Made by a program: the position numbers and the translations under genes. The notes below the pieces were generated by a model, which had not been told where the DNA came from, made no database searches, and saw nothing but the letters and a program-made list of their open reading frames with translations. A stretch of 64,000 nucleotides of DNA. Origin: Megaleporinus macrocephalus (Eukaryota; Chordata; Actinopteri; Characiformes; Anostomidae). The first letter of the stretch is position 1, and the number at the start of each line of letters is the position of its first letter. Below are positions 33,771 to 44,890 of the stretch, in pieces. Location: positions 39,701,656 through 39,765,655 of the forward strand of contig CM038709.1 in the NCBI GenBank assembly GCA_021613375.1, written 5' to 3'.

Positions 33771-34400
33771 AACAGGAGTTCAAGAAATTATTACAAGTTA
33801 CAGAGAAAACTGGCTCATAGCAACCACCTGAAAGTCCTGGTAGACTCACCAAAAACTGGTAGATAATCATCACTTTCTTTAAGATCTAGAAAAAAATCAA
33901 GCTCCACACTTCAGATCTGAAAATATTATCCACATAATCCACACAATTTAATTTAGATTAAAGGTCATCAGCAACAAGACGACTTTTCGAAACTGGGGCT
34001 ACAGAGAAGATTATTCCTAACAACTGCCTGAAAGACCTGGTGGACCAGCAAGTCTTTCCCCTTCAGATAAACAGCATGTAAAGCTTTAGCCTTTGAGATC
34101 TAGGAGAACATCAAGCTCCACTCGGGCTTCAGATCTGAAAACATCCACCGGTGTTTCTGTCCATCCTTCCACTGTGAGGAGACGCCTCAGCACTACGGGT
34201 CTGAAAGATTGTGCGGCTGTTGAAGAAGCTCCTCACTGAGACGAGGAGACACAGACATCTCAACCCTAAAAGCTGCTGGTGTTCTCAGAACAATGGACTC
34301 AACATTACTATCACTTGGATGGTAAGAACCTGTAAATGCTAAACCAACTTCTAAGATTTTTGAACTTTGGAGGTGAGTCTCCTAAAAAGAATGGAGGCTG
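33771..34400 (+). pseudogene. Tc1-e: Tc1-like transposase fragments, partly duplicated
   Basis: The N-terminal part appears twice: 'CAACCACCTGAAAGTCCTGG' (33,819 on) and 'CAACTGCCTGAAAGACCTGG' (34,020 on). In the second copy the frame reads KTSTGVSVHPSTVRRRLSTT, then GLKDCAAVEEAPH, the typical second HTH of Tc1 transposases. A stop follows and the catalytic domain is absent. Confidence 0.65.
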
Positions 34401-34539
34401 TAATAAAGGTGAAGAGTGGACACAGTATGGGCTTCTGTGTGGTTGTCTGTTATAGGGTTTTGGCTTTCCTCACTTTAAAACAAATGACTTGAACAGAATA
34501 AATACACATGTACTGTTAGCGTAAAAACATTCCACGTAA

Positions 34540-34965
34540 TTTATTTCCAGGACAACATCACCCATCCCAACTTGACCACTCTGAATCTCTGCACGAAGCT
34601 TGGCAGTGTCTCTAAATTTGCTACGTGCATATATTGCCATTGTGTGCGCTCTATACTCTCCAGAGTCCTCATTTGGTGGTCTGCTCCCTTCATGTCAAAC
34701 CTCCACTGATCCTCGCTGTACTGTCAGCTATCATTGACTTGTCCTCGTCTTTTTGCGTCATTCCCATGGCTCCGGCGCTTTGATCTGGAACGTTCGGCTC
34801 TCCGAGGCAGACTCCAGTCCCAGTGTGAATGGAGCTTGGGACTGAGCTCTGGTCTGTAGAGGGGGGCCCAGCAATGGAGAAGACTCTTATTCGACACTAG
34901 AGGATAGCCCCATGCTGGAGATTAACAAGAGAGTGTACACCAGTAGTGTTGACTGTGTTTCTTAA
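34540..34965. promoter_or_regulatory. Candidate conserved noncoding block
   Basis: Unique sequence, CpG-containing, with 'GAATCTCTGCACGAAGC', 'GTCAGCTATCATTGACTTG' and 'CATTCCCATGGCTCCGG'. No frame of note. Confidence 0.3.
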
Positions 34966-35039
34966 AAGTAGCTTTTAAGCTCCTCAGTGCTGAAGATGAA
35001 TGGATGGGTCTGTGTGTAGCACAAGAGCTGCAAACGTCT

Positions 35040-35530
35040 TGCGTGGGTATACAGCACGGTGCAGAAATAAGAGACCACCATTCATTTATTTAATGTCCAG
35101 TCCAAACGGCCATTAGGTAAAAGCTCAAGCAGGTAATAGCAGCTGTTCACTATTTTTACCTCTATTATAGCCCCTCCAAAGAGTCTTAGAGGTTTTCTGG
35201 TTCTCACCATCCAAGTGATGTTGAGGTTCTGGACTCTGCACCAACCGGTCCATTGTTTTGAGAACACCAGCAGCCTCAACACCTTCTTGAACAGCTACAC
35301 ATGCTTTCAGATCCATAGCGCTGAGGTGTCTTCTCACAGTGAAAGGATGGACAGAAACACCTGTGGATGTTTTAGATCTGAAGCAAGAGTGGAGCTTCAA
35401 CTAGATCTCAAAGATAAGATGAAAGTGCTGTTTATCTAATGGGGAACAGGTCTTCCAGGTGGTTGCTAGGAATGAGTTTGTGGTTTTTGAAGGTTTGGAT
35501 TCAATCTAATGCCCTCTGAACTATCTGGTC
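35040..35530 (-). pseudogene. Tc1-e: Tc1-like transposase fragment, reverse
   Basis: Minus-strand frame contains TSTGVSVHPFTVRRHLSAMD followed by LKACVAVQEG, the Tc1 HTH region, then VLKTMD and WMVRTRKPLRLFGG in another frame. It lies in inverted orientation to 33,771-34,400. No intact reading frame. Confidence 0.65.
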
Positions 35531-36036
35531 CCTAACCTTTGCACAGTACTGGATACAGAAACTATACATTGTGTGGTCATGTGAATAAACTTCACATATA
35601 CTTTTCAAAGCAATCATTTAAAAGCAGGTAGTGGTGTAGAAACATGGAATGGATCCGATGGGAGATGCTGGATATGAAAAATATAAGTACAAACTCCAAA
35701 GTATTGTGTAATTACAATATTTTGGCTGATGCTAAAGCAATTGTAGAGGGGGGGCTCAAACCAACCAGCAGATTAAATACAAACAAATAAACAAACTTTA
35801 AAAAATAGCACTATTTGAACATGAATTTTGACCTCTTTTCCTTCTGGCCTGCAAATTTCTCAATTACATTCTTGTTGAAATCAGTTGTCTCTGAAACTAG
35901 TCTTTTCCCATTGGACCACATTTTCCATAAACAGCTGGAGTAGACCAACAGCACCACAACAGGCTTTGAACTCTTCCTTACTGTAGATAAGACTAAGCTT
36001 TGTCTTAAGCTTACCTTGACAGAGCAACGAATAGGC
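35531..36036. other. Noncoding stretch, nothing recognised
   Basis: Mixed AT-rich sequence. See the next entry for the reverse frame that ends nearby. Confidence 0.3.
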
Positions 36037-36348
36037 TTAGGTGTTGCTCAGTGGATCTTCAGGAAATGCTGTGTTGTTTTGTTCAAACCCGTTTGTCATT
36101 AGAAGAGCTGGAAAAGACCCGGATGTAAGCTCGTCCTCGATCACTTGCCTGCTGCTGAATTTGTAAATTGGGACGATCGGAGCTCCTTTATCTGTTTTTT
36201 CTTCAAGTGAACGTTTTGTGAAAACATTTTCTTGTAAAGACAAAACTGAGTTGTCTCTCATTTTGTAAGAGACAGTGGAGTTAATGAGTCGATACGGGGA
36301 TTGTCCAATCACACAATGTTTGAAAACAATAAGCCAGTACCGACACAC
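36037..36348 (-). other. Unrecognised 103-codon reverse open frame
   Basis: The frame has a mixed, hydrophilic composition (for example KRSLEEKTDKGAP, IEDELTSGSFPA) unlike the repeat-driven frames around it. Downstream on the minus strand lies AAG|GTAAGC at about 36,008-36,016, a good splice-donor match, but an in-frame stop precedes it. It might be part of a decayed transposase, a lost exon or chance. I do not recognise a family. Confidence 0.25.
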
Positions 36349-36919
36349 TACTGCGCCCTATGAAAGAGAGCTGCGCCCTATGAAAACTCTGAACCAACCA
36401 ATTATACAGCAGCCTCAGATCACCTGCTTGCCAAAAGTTGATGCACCTACATACACTCTCATTAGACCGGCACACTGCACACAGGAAGTGTGCACAATGA
36501 AAGCAATTAAATACAATTATATATTTATTCTTTTAATAAATTCTCACATGGATATTAAACACAGTAAGACTAAATAAGGTCCTAATTATTTTGCAGTTTA
36601 TAATCAACTCATTTTAATATCTGAACAATTTTAACAGGGGTGCGGTGCCCCAGCGCCCTCTATTGGCCAGCAGCCACTGGTAATTACTTTGGTAAAATGA
36701 TACCAAGACAGTGAAAATGAAGCTACTAACAGGTTCTTGATAGTTAACTGATGGTGGACATGTTATTATTGCACCTCATTACCATTTGAAGGAATGAAGT
36801 GGTCAGTAAAAACATACTTAACATAAAGAATTACTGCTTTTTCATAGCCTTCTGTCAGTTTATATTATAGGTAATAAACAGGTACATGCAATAAGACTCT
36901 GTAATTATGTTAGCACAGC
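36349..36919. other. Noncoding stretch with a short tandem repeat
   Basis: 'CTGCGCCCTATGAAA' occurs twice in tandem at 36,350-36,385, and 'CAGCGCCCTCTATTGGCC' at 36,649 resembles a motif found in many fish repeats. Nothing else seen. Confidence 0.35.
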
Positions 36920-37130
36920 AGTGTGCGACCATATTGATATTCGTTTTTTGTTTTCTGCTGGATCTTCGCCGCGTAACTTGTTTCTAAACACTATGGTTTC
37001 GTTAAACCTACAGCCACCAAACTGCATGGACTCAATCAGGGCCCCCAAACACAAGGATCCGCGTTCCTCTACTTGCTATTTATTCATCCCTCGTTCCGCG
37101 TACTGCTTAAGCTGTGCAACCATCCTGTAC
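36920..37130 (+). repeat. R6 unclassified repeat, third copy
   Basis: 'CTATGGTTTCGTTAAACC', 'ACAGCCACCAAACTGCATGG' and 'ACTCAATCAGGGC' match the copies at 32.9 and 33.1 kb. Confidence 0.5.
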
Positions 37131-37889
37131 AATCATTTTATGATATATAACTACTGTAAAGTCACATAGCTAAAGCATATAACTTGAAACACACATATTT
37201 CAAATGATACAGAATTTATACAATTCAACATGAACACTATACTGTTCAACTGTTTGATATCACTTTATATTCATGTTAACTTATTAAAATATAGATACAG
37301 CCCATAAGCTAGATGTACTGTTTCAACTATTTCCATATTGTAAGTCAAATGATAATATCTGTTAGAAGTAGAGCTGCCCAAAGTGTCCCCAAGTCCCAAA
37401 GTTGGCCTATATGGGAATGTTTGATATGGCCAGGCTAGAGGGTTCCCATAACCACACCCGCCTCCCAATGAACAACATCATTTTCCTTTTCCGAACCAGT
37501 AAAACTGTACTTTAGAACTATTTGTAAGAAGTTAGTTCACATCACTGGTGCAGCTATTGACTGTGCATGCATGGTCTAAACACTTTTTGTTGTTCTTCTT
37601 AAATTGTGAGTGCTTTGATATGGTGGCTAATCGACTGATTTTGGTGTTTTCCCAATTGAAAGCTAATTTAAGACTTGTGATTGGATAATAATCAGAGACT
37701 GCTGATGAACCACATTTGTGCTTGAAAGTAGGACATTTCATTATGTTAGCATATGAAAAACCATTGTCTGATGTTGAGAACATCAGAAAACCAGCATGTT
37801 AGTTTAATGTAAATGTAATTACATACATAGGTATGCAATTAAATTTCAGTTATACAGTAATTGGATAGTAATAAGACTAATTAAACAGA
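37131..37889. other. AT-rich noncoding stretch, nothing recognised
   Basis: Open frames of 65-83 codons have no recognised domain. Confidence 0.35.
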
Positions 37890-38174
37890 CTTCTAAGGGT
37901 TAACCCCGTCAGACTGTCTTATTGGGCTTCCTCAGAGGCTCGTCTGCCACTTGGCCTGTAGATGGTGCTGTTTTCCGTTAATCTCCCGCTGCCTCTTCTC
38001 CGTTCTGCTGTCATCTCCTCACAATGAGCCCATTGTTTTCATATCCGGTCTTACCCCTTCTGTCCAAGCCCCCCCACCACTCGCTTCTGTGACTTCTCAT
38101 TCTTTCTTTCTCCAGCGCCCTGTCCATCTCCTGCTTTCTTTCCCATCTGATTACTTCTCACTATATTTTCAGAG

Positions 38175-38218
<44 letters not shown>

Positions 38219-38223
38219 TCTCT
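38175..38223 (+). repeat. (CT)n microsatellite
   Basis: About 49 bp of CT repeat with one G interruption; its complement gives the Arg-Glu-rich frames. Confidence 0.9.
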
Positions 38224-38371
38224 TTTGCGCCATCCACCCAGGGAAAGGGGCAAGCCTTGATTATGCCATAGGCGTGCAATAGATGGCCTTCGAGGAGGGA
38301 GGTGGATGGCATAAGACACAAGAGGAGGCAGGAGGGCAGGAGAGGAAAGATACACTCGCATTTCATTTAGC

Positions 38372-38416
38372 ATACACGCACACACACCCACACCCACATA
38401 CACACACACACACACA
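38372..38416 (+). repeat. Interrupted (CA)n tract
   Basis: ACACAC units broken by CCC and TA; about 45 bp. Confidence 0.8.
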
Positions 38417-39041
38417 ATTCCCAAGACCCTCTGGAGGACTAGCAGGGGCCAAGAAATCGCTCTTTCTCTGGAACACCTAATCCTTGGGCGGGGGCCAAGC
38501 ACCACAATCTCCGCGCACAACCGACACCGGCCACCAGAGACACTTAACTTCTTTTTTTTTTTTGTTCTTAGGTGTGTCCTGTTCTCTCTCAGCTCCACCG
38601 CAGCCCGAGCACGAAGCATGAGAGCGAGGAACGGGCGACCCAAAGAAAATAAATGATCCGATTTTGCTCTCCGCTCAGGAGCGTTTTCCTGCAAGTAAGC
38701 TCTCCAGCGTACGCTTCTCTGTCGCTTCGCATGTGTTGCTGTAGGCCGCGCTTAACAGAGGCGAAAACAATGGCCGAGAAACAAATCCACGCGGACCCGG
38801 GATAGCGGCCCTGAGCACTTTTTAACCTTTCAAACCTCCAGTAAATCCGCTTTGACGCCATCGCCCTTTCCCGTCCTGAGGTTTGCCATATAAACGGCGA
38901 TGCTGATGTCGGCTGACTGGGAAGCGCGTACAGGAGAATTCACATTAAACGCTCCTGCCTGTTGAACGGATCATGTTCAACACATTTCAACATTTGTTCT
39001 CCCTCCTGGCTGCGTGCAGTAGCTCAACAGGGGGAGGCTGG

Positions 39042-39640
39042 AACATCACTGTGACAACCCTAATGAATAGTATATGGTTTGATATTAAAACAGAAGTCTT
39101 ATCTATGAGCTTAGGGTCCTGGTTATTATAGTGGTGGTGATGGGAACCAGAGGTTGCAGTGTTTCCAATGGAAATGTAGCCAATTCTTTGACTGTTCAAA
39201 ACCAATTTGGACAAAATTTTCATGGAAAAAAAATGGTCCAACATTTCTTGAAACTGTTACATTAACTCCCATTGAAAGGAGTGCAGTTTTTTTGGAGATA
39301 TAAAATATTGATGCTAAAATCGTGATCAACCTGAAATAAATTGGCTTTCTTTGGTAATATTTAGATTTCATTGGCCATCTGCTATGAACAAACAGCTTTT
39401 AGGCCATAAAGTATAAGAAGACAACATCTCAGACATTAGTCATTCTGTTTAAAACCATTTTATGTAATAATTTTCAATGAGGGTGCTTTTAGAGACATCA
39501 AATATTTCAGACGTCTAATTCACCACAACTATAAACAGTTCTTTTATTTTCCTTCTCATTCATTTAAATTCAATCTGAAACCAAATAAACCCTTCTTACC
39601 ATGTTGGTTCATGTTCTAGTCACTCTAGTCACCTTCCTTT
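39042..39640 (+). repeat. 0.6-kb tandem duplication, unit 1
   Basis: Starts 'AACATCACTGTGACAACCC', includes 'AATGAATAGTATATGG', 'AGCTTAGGGTCCTGGTTAT' and 'GCAGTGTTTCCAATGG', and ends 'CACTCTAGTCACCTTCC'. It matches unit 2 across almost its whole length, with small insertions or deletions and about a few percent substitutions by eye. No known transposon ends were identified. Confidence 0.85.
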
Positions 39641-40278
39641 AACATCACTGTGACATGCCTAATGAATAGTATATGGTCTGATATTAAAACAGAAGTCTTA
39701 TCTATGAGCTTAGGGTCCTGGTTTAGAATGACTCAAATGCTATTACAGTGGTGGTGATTGGAACCAGAGGTTGCAGTGTTTCCAATGGAAATGTAGCCAA
39801 TTCTTTGACTGTTCAAAACCAATTTGGACAAAATTTTGACAAAATATTGGAAATTCGAGGAAAAAAATGGTCCAACATTTCTCAAAACTGTTACATTAAC
39901 TCCCATTGAAAGTTAAGGAGTGCATTTTTTTTGGAGATAAAAAATGTTGATGGTAAAATAGCGATCAACCTGAAATAAATTGGCTTTCTTTGGTAATATT
40001 TGGAATTCATTGGCCGTCTGCTATGAACAAATAACTTTTAGGCCATATAGTATTAGAAGACAACATCTCAGACATTGGTCATTCTGTTTAGAACCATTTC
40101 ATGTAATAGCTTTCCGTAAGGGTGCTTTTAGAGACATCAAATATTTCAGACGTCTAATTCACCACAACTATAAACAGTTCTTTTATTTTCCTTCTCATCC
40201 ATTTAAATTCAATCTGAAACCAAATAAACCCTTCTTACCATGTTGGTTCATGTTCTAGTCACTCTAGTCACCTTCCCT
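39641..40278 (+). repeat. 0.6-kb tandem duplication, unit 2
   Basis: Direct neighbour of unit 1, beginning AACATCACTGTGACATGCC. It carries extra sequence relative to unit 1, notably 'TTTAGAATGACTCAAATGC' near 39,722 and 'ATATTGGAAATTCGAGG' near 39,843, so unit 1 lost or unit 2 gained about 40 bp. Ends with the same 'CACTCTAGTCACCTTCC'. The 92-codon frame at 39,980-40,258 is not a recognised gene. Confidence 0.85.
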
Positions 40279-41799
40279 CAAAACGCTCCGCCTTTAAACC
40301 ATCTGACCAGTGATGATGTCACGGAGCAGCAGCATTGGGGGAAAGTAATACTAGCCTATGATGTCATGTGTCAGGAGGGAAATGCTCTGTTAGGTCAGAG
40401 GCCTCCGTGATATTGTATTACTCCCAAATGTGTCACGATATGAAGGAGACGATTTCTGATTCATATTTAAGCAAAGAGTTGGATATGTTCCAGACACATA
40501 TTATTACATAATCACTGCTACGGTCATTTCTGTTAGGAAAAATTATGGGATTTGCAATGTTATGTTAGCTCTAAGCAACAGCAAGGCCTAACATTACAGC
40601 AGCTTTAATAGATTTTACAGTAACTCCTTCACTAATAGACATTGTCATAGCTGTTATTTGTATTGCCTGCCTACTGACAAGAACATAATGTTTAGTCCAC
40701 TGATTGTTTTCAAAGTCAGTGATGTATCTTGGCCTTTCAGGAATTTACACGTACAGTTTCTCAAAAAAAAGAGAAAAAAACTGGTCCCACCCATTGTAAT
40801 TTTAACTGGTGTGTTTAACTGTATGTGTAAATTAGTCAGTCCAACTCATAAAGTCTAGGGTCAGTGAGTCAGCTGGCTAGGCAGTATCTACCTAGACAAC
40901 ATCAACAGAGTCTTATTGGGATGATTTTCCTTTTTTAAGACTTTCATTTAAAATCCTAGTCTAGTCTGTTAAAGCAATACTCACAAGTACAGCAAATAAA
41001 CCCAAGTATGGCTCATCTCATAACGACAATGTATGGGGAGAACCATCAGAGATTTTGGGCTCAATGTTGGTGGGAATATAGACCTTTTAGGTTTGACAGA
41101 AACTGAGAGTAAAATTTTCCAAACCAGTTTAATGCCACCTTGAAGGAAGAGCTCAAAGTAGATGGTGATGGTGCATTTATCAGCACTGGTTGACAGAGAA
41201 GAAGCCTGTCTATGGACGAAACAGAAGTTAGCATGGCTGAAATGGTCCAAATAGTTGAATACGATTATGTCTCTGTGTGGAAGTCAAATTATATGCAGTT
41301 AATGGACAGTTCTGGTCAAGTTAATTAATGGTCATCTTATGCTGTCTAGCTTGTTTGGCTTGTGTTATCCAGAATCCTGGTTAGTTTTGAAAGCAAAATA
41401 TCATTGTTTGCTCCAGTTCAGCTCCAAAACTTGCCAGAGGTGTATACTTGGTCCCACAAGTCTGTTCAATAATAAAAAAATAGTTAGGAAGTACCGATAC
41501 GTCAAGCAGGAATTGATTAGGCCTTCTTCAAGGCCCTAAAACTATGTTTATGCATGTCCTTGTTGGTGTTTGTTAACTTGCTAGCATGGTTTTTCTAACA
41601 TTAAGGGATTTTCAATATACAAACACTGTTTACAGTTATCAGACAAACGTTTAAGGGCTTTTGAGACTCTTGCTGCCACAGAGTTCAACAGGAGTTAGGA
41701 CTATGTTAGGACTGAGGCTTCAATGCATGCTTCTTCACCCCTGTAGAACTGAGCCTACCCCAAATCCAATGATAGCCAGATCCAGCTAATGGCTTTGCA
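40279..41799. other. Noncoding stretch, nothing recognised
   Basis: Mostly AT-rich unique DNA. Around 40,310-40,365 'GATGATGTCACGGAGC' and 'CTATGATGTCATGTG' carry two CRE/AP-1-like sites. No exon found. Confidence 0.35.
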
Positions 41800-42120
41800 C
41801 AAAGTACTATGAACCACATGCGCGTGTTTCTTGTATATATTTGACGTTTCCACCGACGTCCGCTCAAATAACCAAACGGGCTGAGTGAGGAGTTGCAGGT
41901 ACTGCGGTGTGTTAGCCGTCTCCACGCAGACATGTGGGTTAAGGGCACTGGCTGGCGTCCGTCAAGTAAACTCCCAACAGCTGCCGCATCCTGAAACGGT
42001 GTTGCGTGTTTACGGAGGGGGTAAACGCCGGCTTTAAAAATGTAAACGTCGGACATGGCCAATTACAGGCGGAAAAAGCCCGGAAACGTCAGGTGGCTGC
42101 CTTTTGCCCACACATGAGCC
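41800..42120. promoter_or_regulatory. Candidate conserved noncoding or structured block
   Basis: CpG-rich unique DNA with related words GACGTTTCCACCGACGTCCG and 'GTTTACGGAGGGGGTAAACG', then AAATGTAAACGTCGG; several are partly inverted and could pair. A 118-codon reverse frame at 41,706-42,062 has no domain I recognise. Confidence 0.3.
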
Positions 42121-42670
42121 TGTATGATTTATGTGATGTTTGGGAAATGTTTAAACAAGGTTTTGGAGCTTTAACCTGCAGTTAAAAAAAATCATACTGA
42201 TTTCCCTCAGGAGGTGTACAGTAGGTGAGGTGCAGTCTATTAAAGGACATTACTACAGGCACTTATCTGGAAGGGTCTGCCTGGCCTGTGTTATCAAATC
42301 GATTGGTTGGCTGGGAAGTGCTCCAGTGCTTTGAGCTCATAGGAGTTCAGTAAATAACACGCGCATCTGAAAGCAGAAGAGCTCCGAATTTAAGGAAGTG
42401 AAGTTACGTGACTTCTATAAAGAGTCATTTTTTTTAAAAAGCAAGTACCGCAAGACTGCTTTTCAGAAAAGAGCTTCTCCAGCTGCCCATCACTGGATCT
42501 CAAACTGAGTTATAGCACGCTTGAATCTTTGACAGGAACCTCAAGAGCTCGCCGGAAAAGGAAACAGAGGACATAAATCTGGAGTTTTATGACTTCTTCG
42601 GCAAACCTTGGCGATTTTAACAGGGATAGCCCAAACAATGCTGAAGTGGCCAGCAATGAATGGATATCAC
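42121..42670. other. Noncoding stretch, nothing recognised
   Basis: Mixed sequence; the 101-codon reverse frame at 42,510-42,815 extends into the Tc1-b element and is not a gene. Confidence 0.35.
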
Positions 42671-43204
42671 ACAGTTGAGTCACATTATTATGACCACTTT
42701 CTACTTTGGACGGCAGCAGTGGCAGTGTTATGCTCTGGGGAATGTTTTCGTGGCTTTCTGTGGACACACACATCCATGTGGAAGACACTCTCACCCAATT
42801 TGGGTATGAATCCATCCTTGCAGATCATGTAAACCCATATATGTTGTTAGTCTTCCCTGGGGGGGTTGAGATCCCTAGCAACACAATGTGACAGCTAGAA
42901 ATATCCAACAATGATTGAAAGAGCTGAGCAAGACTTCTAAGTACTATCCTGGACCCCTAATTCCCCAGACTTGAACCCAATTGAGCATCTGTGGGACCAT
43001 CTGGGTTGTGGTGTTTGCTCTATGGGTCCTCCCCCATGTGCCCTCTGCAACTGTGGGATGCACCACAGTCAACATGGCTCCAGATACCTGTGACAACCTA
43101 CCAGGACCTTATTGAGTCTCCCAGTATGTTTAGCTGCTGTCAGTACTGCACAGGGTGGTTACTCTGGATGTTAGCTGGTAGTCATAATAATGTGACTCGA
43201 CTGT
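42671..43204 (+). mobile_element. Tc1-b: nearly complete but decayed Tc1-like element
   Basis: About 534 bp with TIRs ACAGTTGAGTCACATTATTA on the left and, in reverse, ACAGTCGAGTCACATTATTA on the right. Transposase pieces are SGSVMLWGMFSW near the left, VTARNIQQ and a KYYPGPLIP segment centrally, and NSPDLNPIEHLWDHL at 42,956-43,003. The last holds the glutamate of the Tc1 DDE triad. The first half of the transposase (HTH) is deleted and frames are broken, so it is nonautonomous. Confidence 0.85.
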
Positions 43205-43249
43205 TTAGTTTAAATGGAAACATTTTTTCACTATCTTTCATTATTTAGC

Positions 43250-43810
43250 TCAGTCTCTTCCACTTTTTTAGGCCAACGCTGGTCGGTAAACAGTCATGGG
43301 ATGACCCTGTGTACACCGCTGACCAGTAGCCTCAGAGAACCTCATGCTATTGGCTTTGTGTGGGCTATAGAAGTACCGGACACATTTTTATGTGACACTG
43401 TGACACTCGTGAGGGCAAATCCCCACTTGAGGTCCACACAGTGGCTCGGAGATGCCCTTTTCAGCAGCGTTTCACAGCAAATTAGTCCAACTCTGACAAA
43501 TGCCAAATGCAAAGTTCATTGGCGCGGTCAGCTCTGAATGTGGAATTTCACCCGACGAGAACGAAGCTTGTGGCTACTGACCTGTGTGATCGAATGAAGT
43601 GGCCGATGGTGTTTGACATGTTTTCACCACTTTTTTGATAGAGATTAACTCCATCACGTGCTAATTCGCCAGCTCGCGCGTGCTTTATTCGAGTTAGGAA
43701 CTGCCTGTGAGCACCCAGATCATTTGCATAGATTCGGATGCCAATGGGCGAACTGTGTGCAGTCAGCTGATCAAGTATCACATGTCAGCAGGGTCAGCTG
43801 GGGTCAAGCG
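43250..43810. promoter_or_regulatory. Candidate conserved noncoding block
   Basis: Unique sequence after the Tc1 element. It includes 'AATGCCAAATGCAAAGTTC', 'CCATCACGTGCTAATTC' (E-box and ATTA-like), 'CAGATCATTTGCATAG' (octamer-like) and 'GTGTGCAGTCAGCTGATC'. Open frames of 77 and 107 codons have no domain. Confidence 0.4.
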
Positions 43811-44499
43811 GCTTAGAAACAGTTCAGAGCTGTTCCATTAGGGGGTTAAATACATGTTAACTGCTTTACACATATTCACTAGCCTTACACATTGTTGTAT
43901 ATGTGCTATGTGCTTCTATGAAGAAGAGGTTTCATAGCTCATCGTTTGATTTACAGCCAGATGGCTCAGCTTATAACAACAATGCTATTGTTTGGCAATA
44001 GCACAGAGTTTCAGCATCTCACTAATGACATAGGCTTGAGGAGAGGTCGGGTTTGGTTCAAAGAGCAAGAGGTCATTTCCTCTCATACAGGCCGGCGGGT
44101 GATGCTGAAGGTTGTAGATGTTTTGCTTGAGACAATACCGAAAAGACTATACTTACACAATCAATCCTAAAGGAGCACTAACAGACCCCTGAGAGTGTTC
44201 ATGTTGAAGAACATTGGCATTGTTTTTGAATGAATCAATCCTATAAAAAGCCACATGAACCTAAACCTAGCTTTTAATATGTTTAATATGTTAATATGTT
44301 CTTTGTCACGCTTTAAACAAATACAAGTATAATAAAAAAAAGTGGCTCCAGCTAGCTCCCCAGCCAAACCCATGGTGGACTCAGACGGTGCCAAAGAAAT
44401 GAACAAAACAAAACTACTGCCCCTGCCTAACCAAACCCTTACCCTAACAAAAAAAAGTACATGGGTCGGCACCCTTACCTAATGTGTCTAGACAATAAA
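43811..44499. other. Noncoding stretch, nothing recognised
   Basis: Frames at 43,946-44,170 and 44,167-44,472 have no recognised domain. Confidence 0.35.
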
Positions 44500-44890
44500 T
44501 AACTATCAGAAATGTATAGGCGCGCCCACTTGCCTGTCCATCCGCTGTTGGTCAAAGATACTAAAGCTGTGAAAGGTGCGAAATATTAAAAACAGTGTGT
44601 GGTACAGATAAACATTGTTATTTGCAACTCTAGGCCACGAGTCTGTTGCTCTCCAACGGCTGCTGCTCTCATTGCCCCTCCCGATTGGCTCTTTTAAACC
44701 AGAAGTCTCGCCTCCAAACGAGACCTGATGAAGATGATTGCAATTAAGGAGATATCCTCTTCTAGGATGTAACAACATCATACACTTATTGGGAATGAAA
44801 GCAAAGAGCTTTGACCCAGAGGCCAAGTCATTCAGCCTATTAGGACAGAATTCTAATGTGCACATCTGAATTAACCTCATGTTCATTTAG
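44500..44890. promoter_or_regulatory. Candidate conserved noncoding block
   Basis: Unique sequence with a dense set of developmental-type sites: 'TACAGATAAACATTGTTATT' (GATA, forkhead, SOX-like), 'GATGATTGCAATTAAGGAG' (homeobox-like), 'AGAGCTTTGACCCAGAGG' (nuclear receptor-like), 'GCACATCTGAATTAACC'. The 126-codon reverse frame has no domain. One of the stronger candidates in the window. Confidence 0.45.

Larger units (their letters stand above)
37890..38990. promoter_or_regulatory. Candidate conserved noncoding block with simple repeats
   Basis: Unique sequence interrupted by (CT)n and (CA)n tracts. Its right half (38,440-38,990) is CpG-rich and includes 'CCGCGCACAACCGACACCGG' and 'CATATAAACGGCGATGCTG'. 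A 177-codon reverse frame is largely a translation of the (GA)n/(GT)n strands, so no gene is called. Confidence 0.35.

Noticed and set aside
38161..38694. 177-codon reverse frame
   Set aside because: Dominated by Arg-Glu and Val-Cys runs from (CT)n and (CA)n; no domain.
41706..42062. 118-codon reverse frame
   Set aside because: No domain; spans CpG-rich DNA with inverted words.
42510..42815. 101-codon reverse frame as a gene
   Set aside because: Overlaps the antisense of the Tc1-b element and its TIR.
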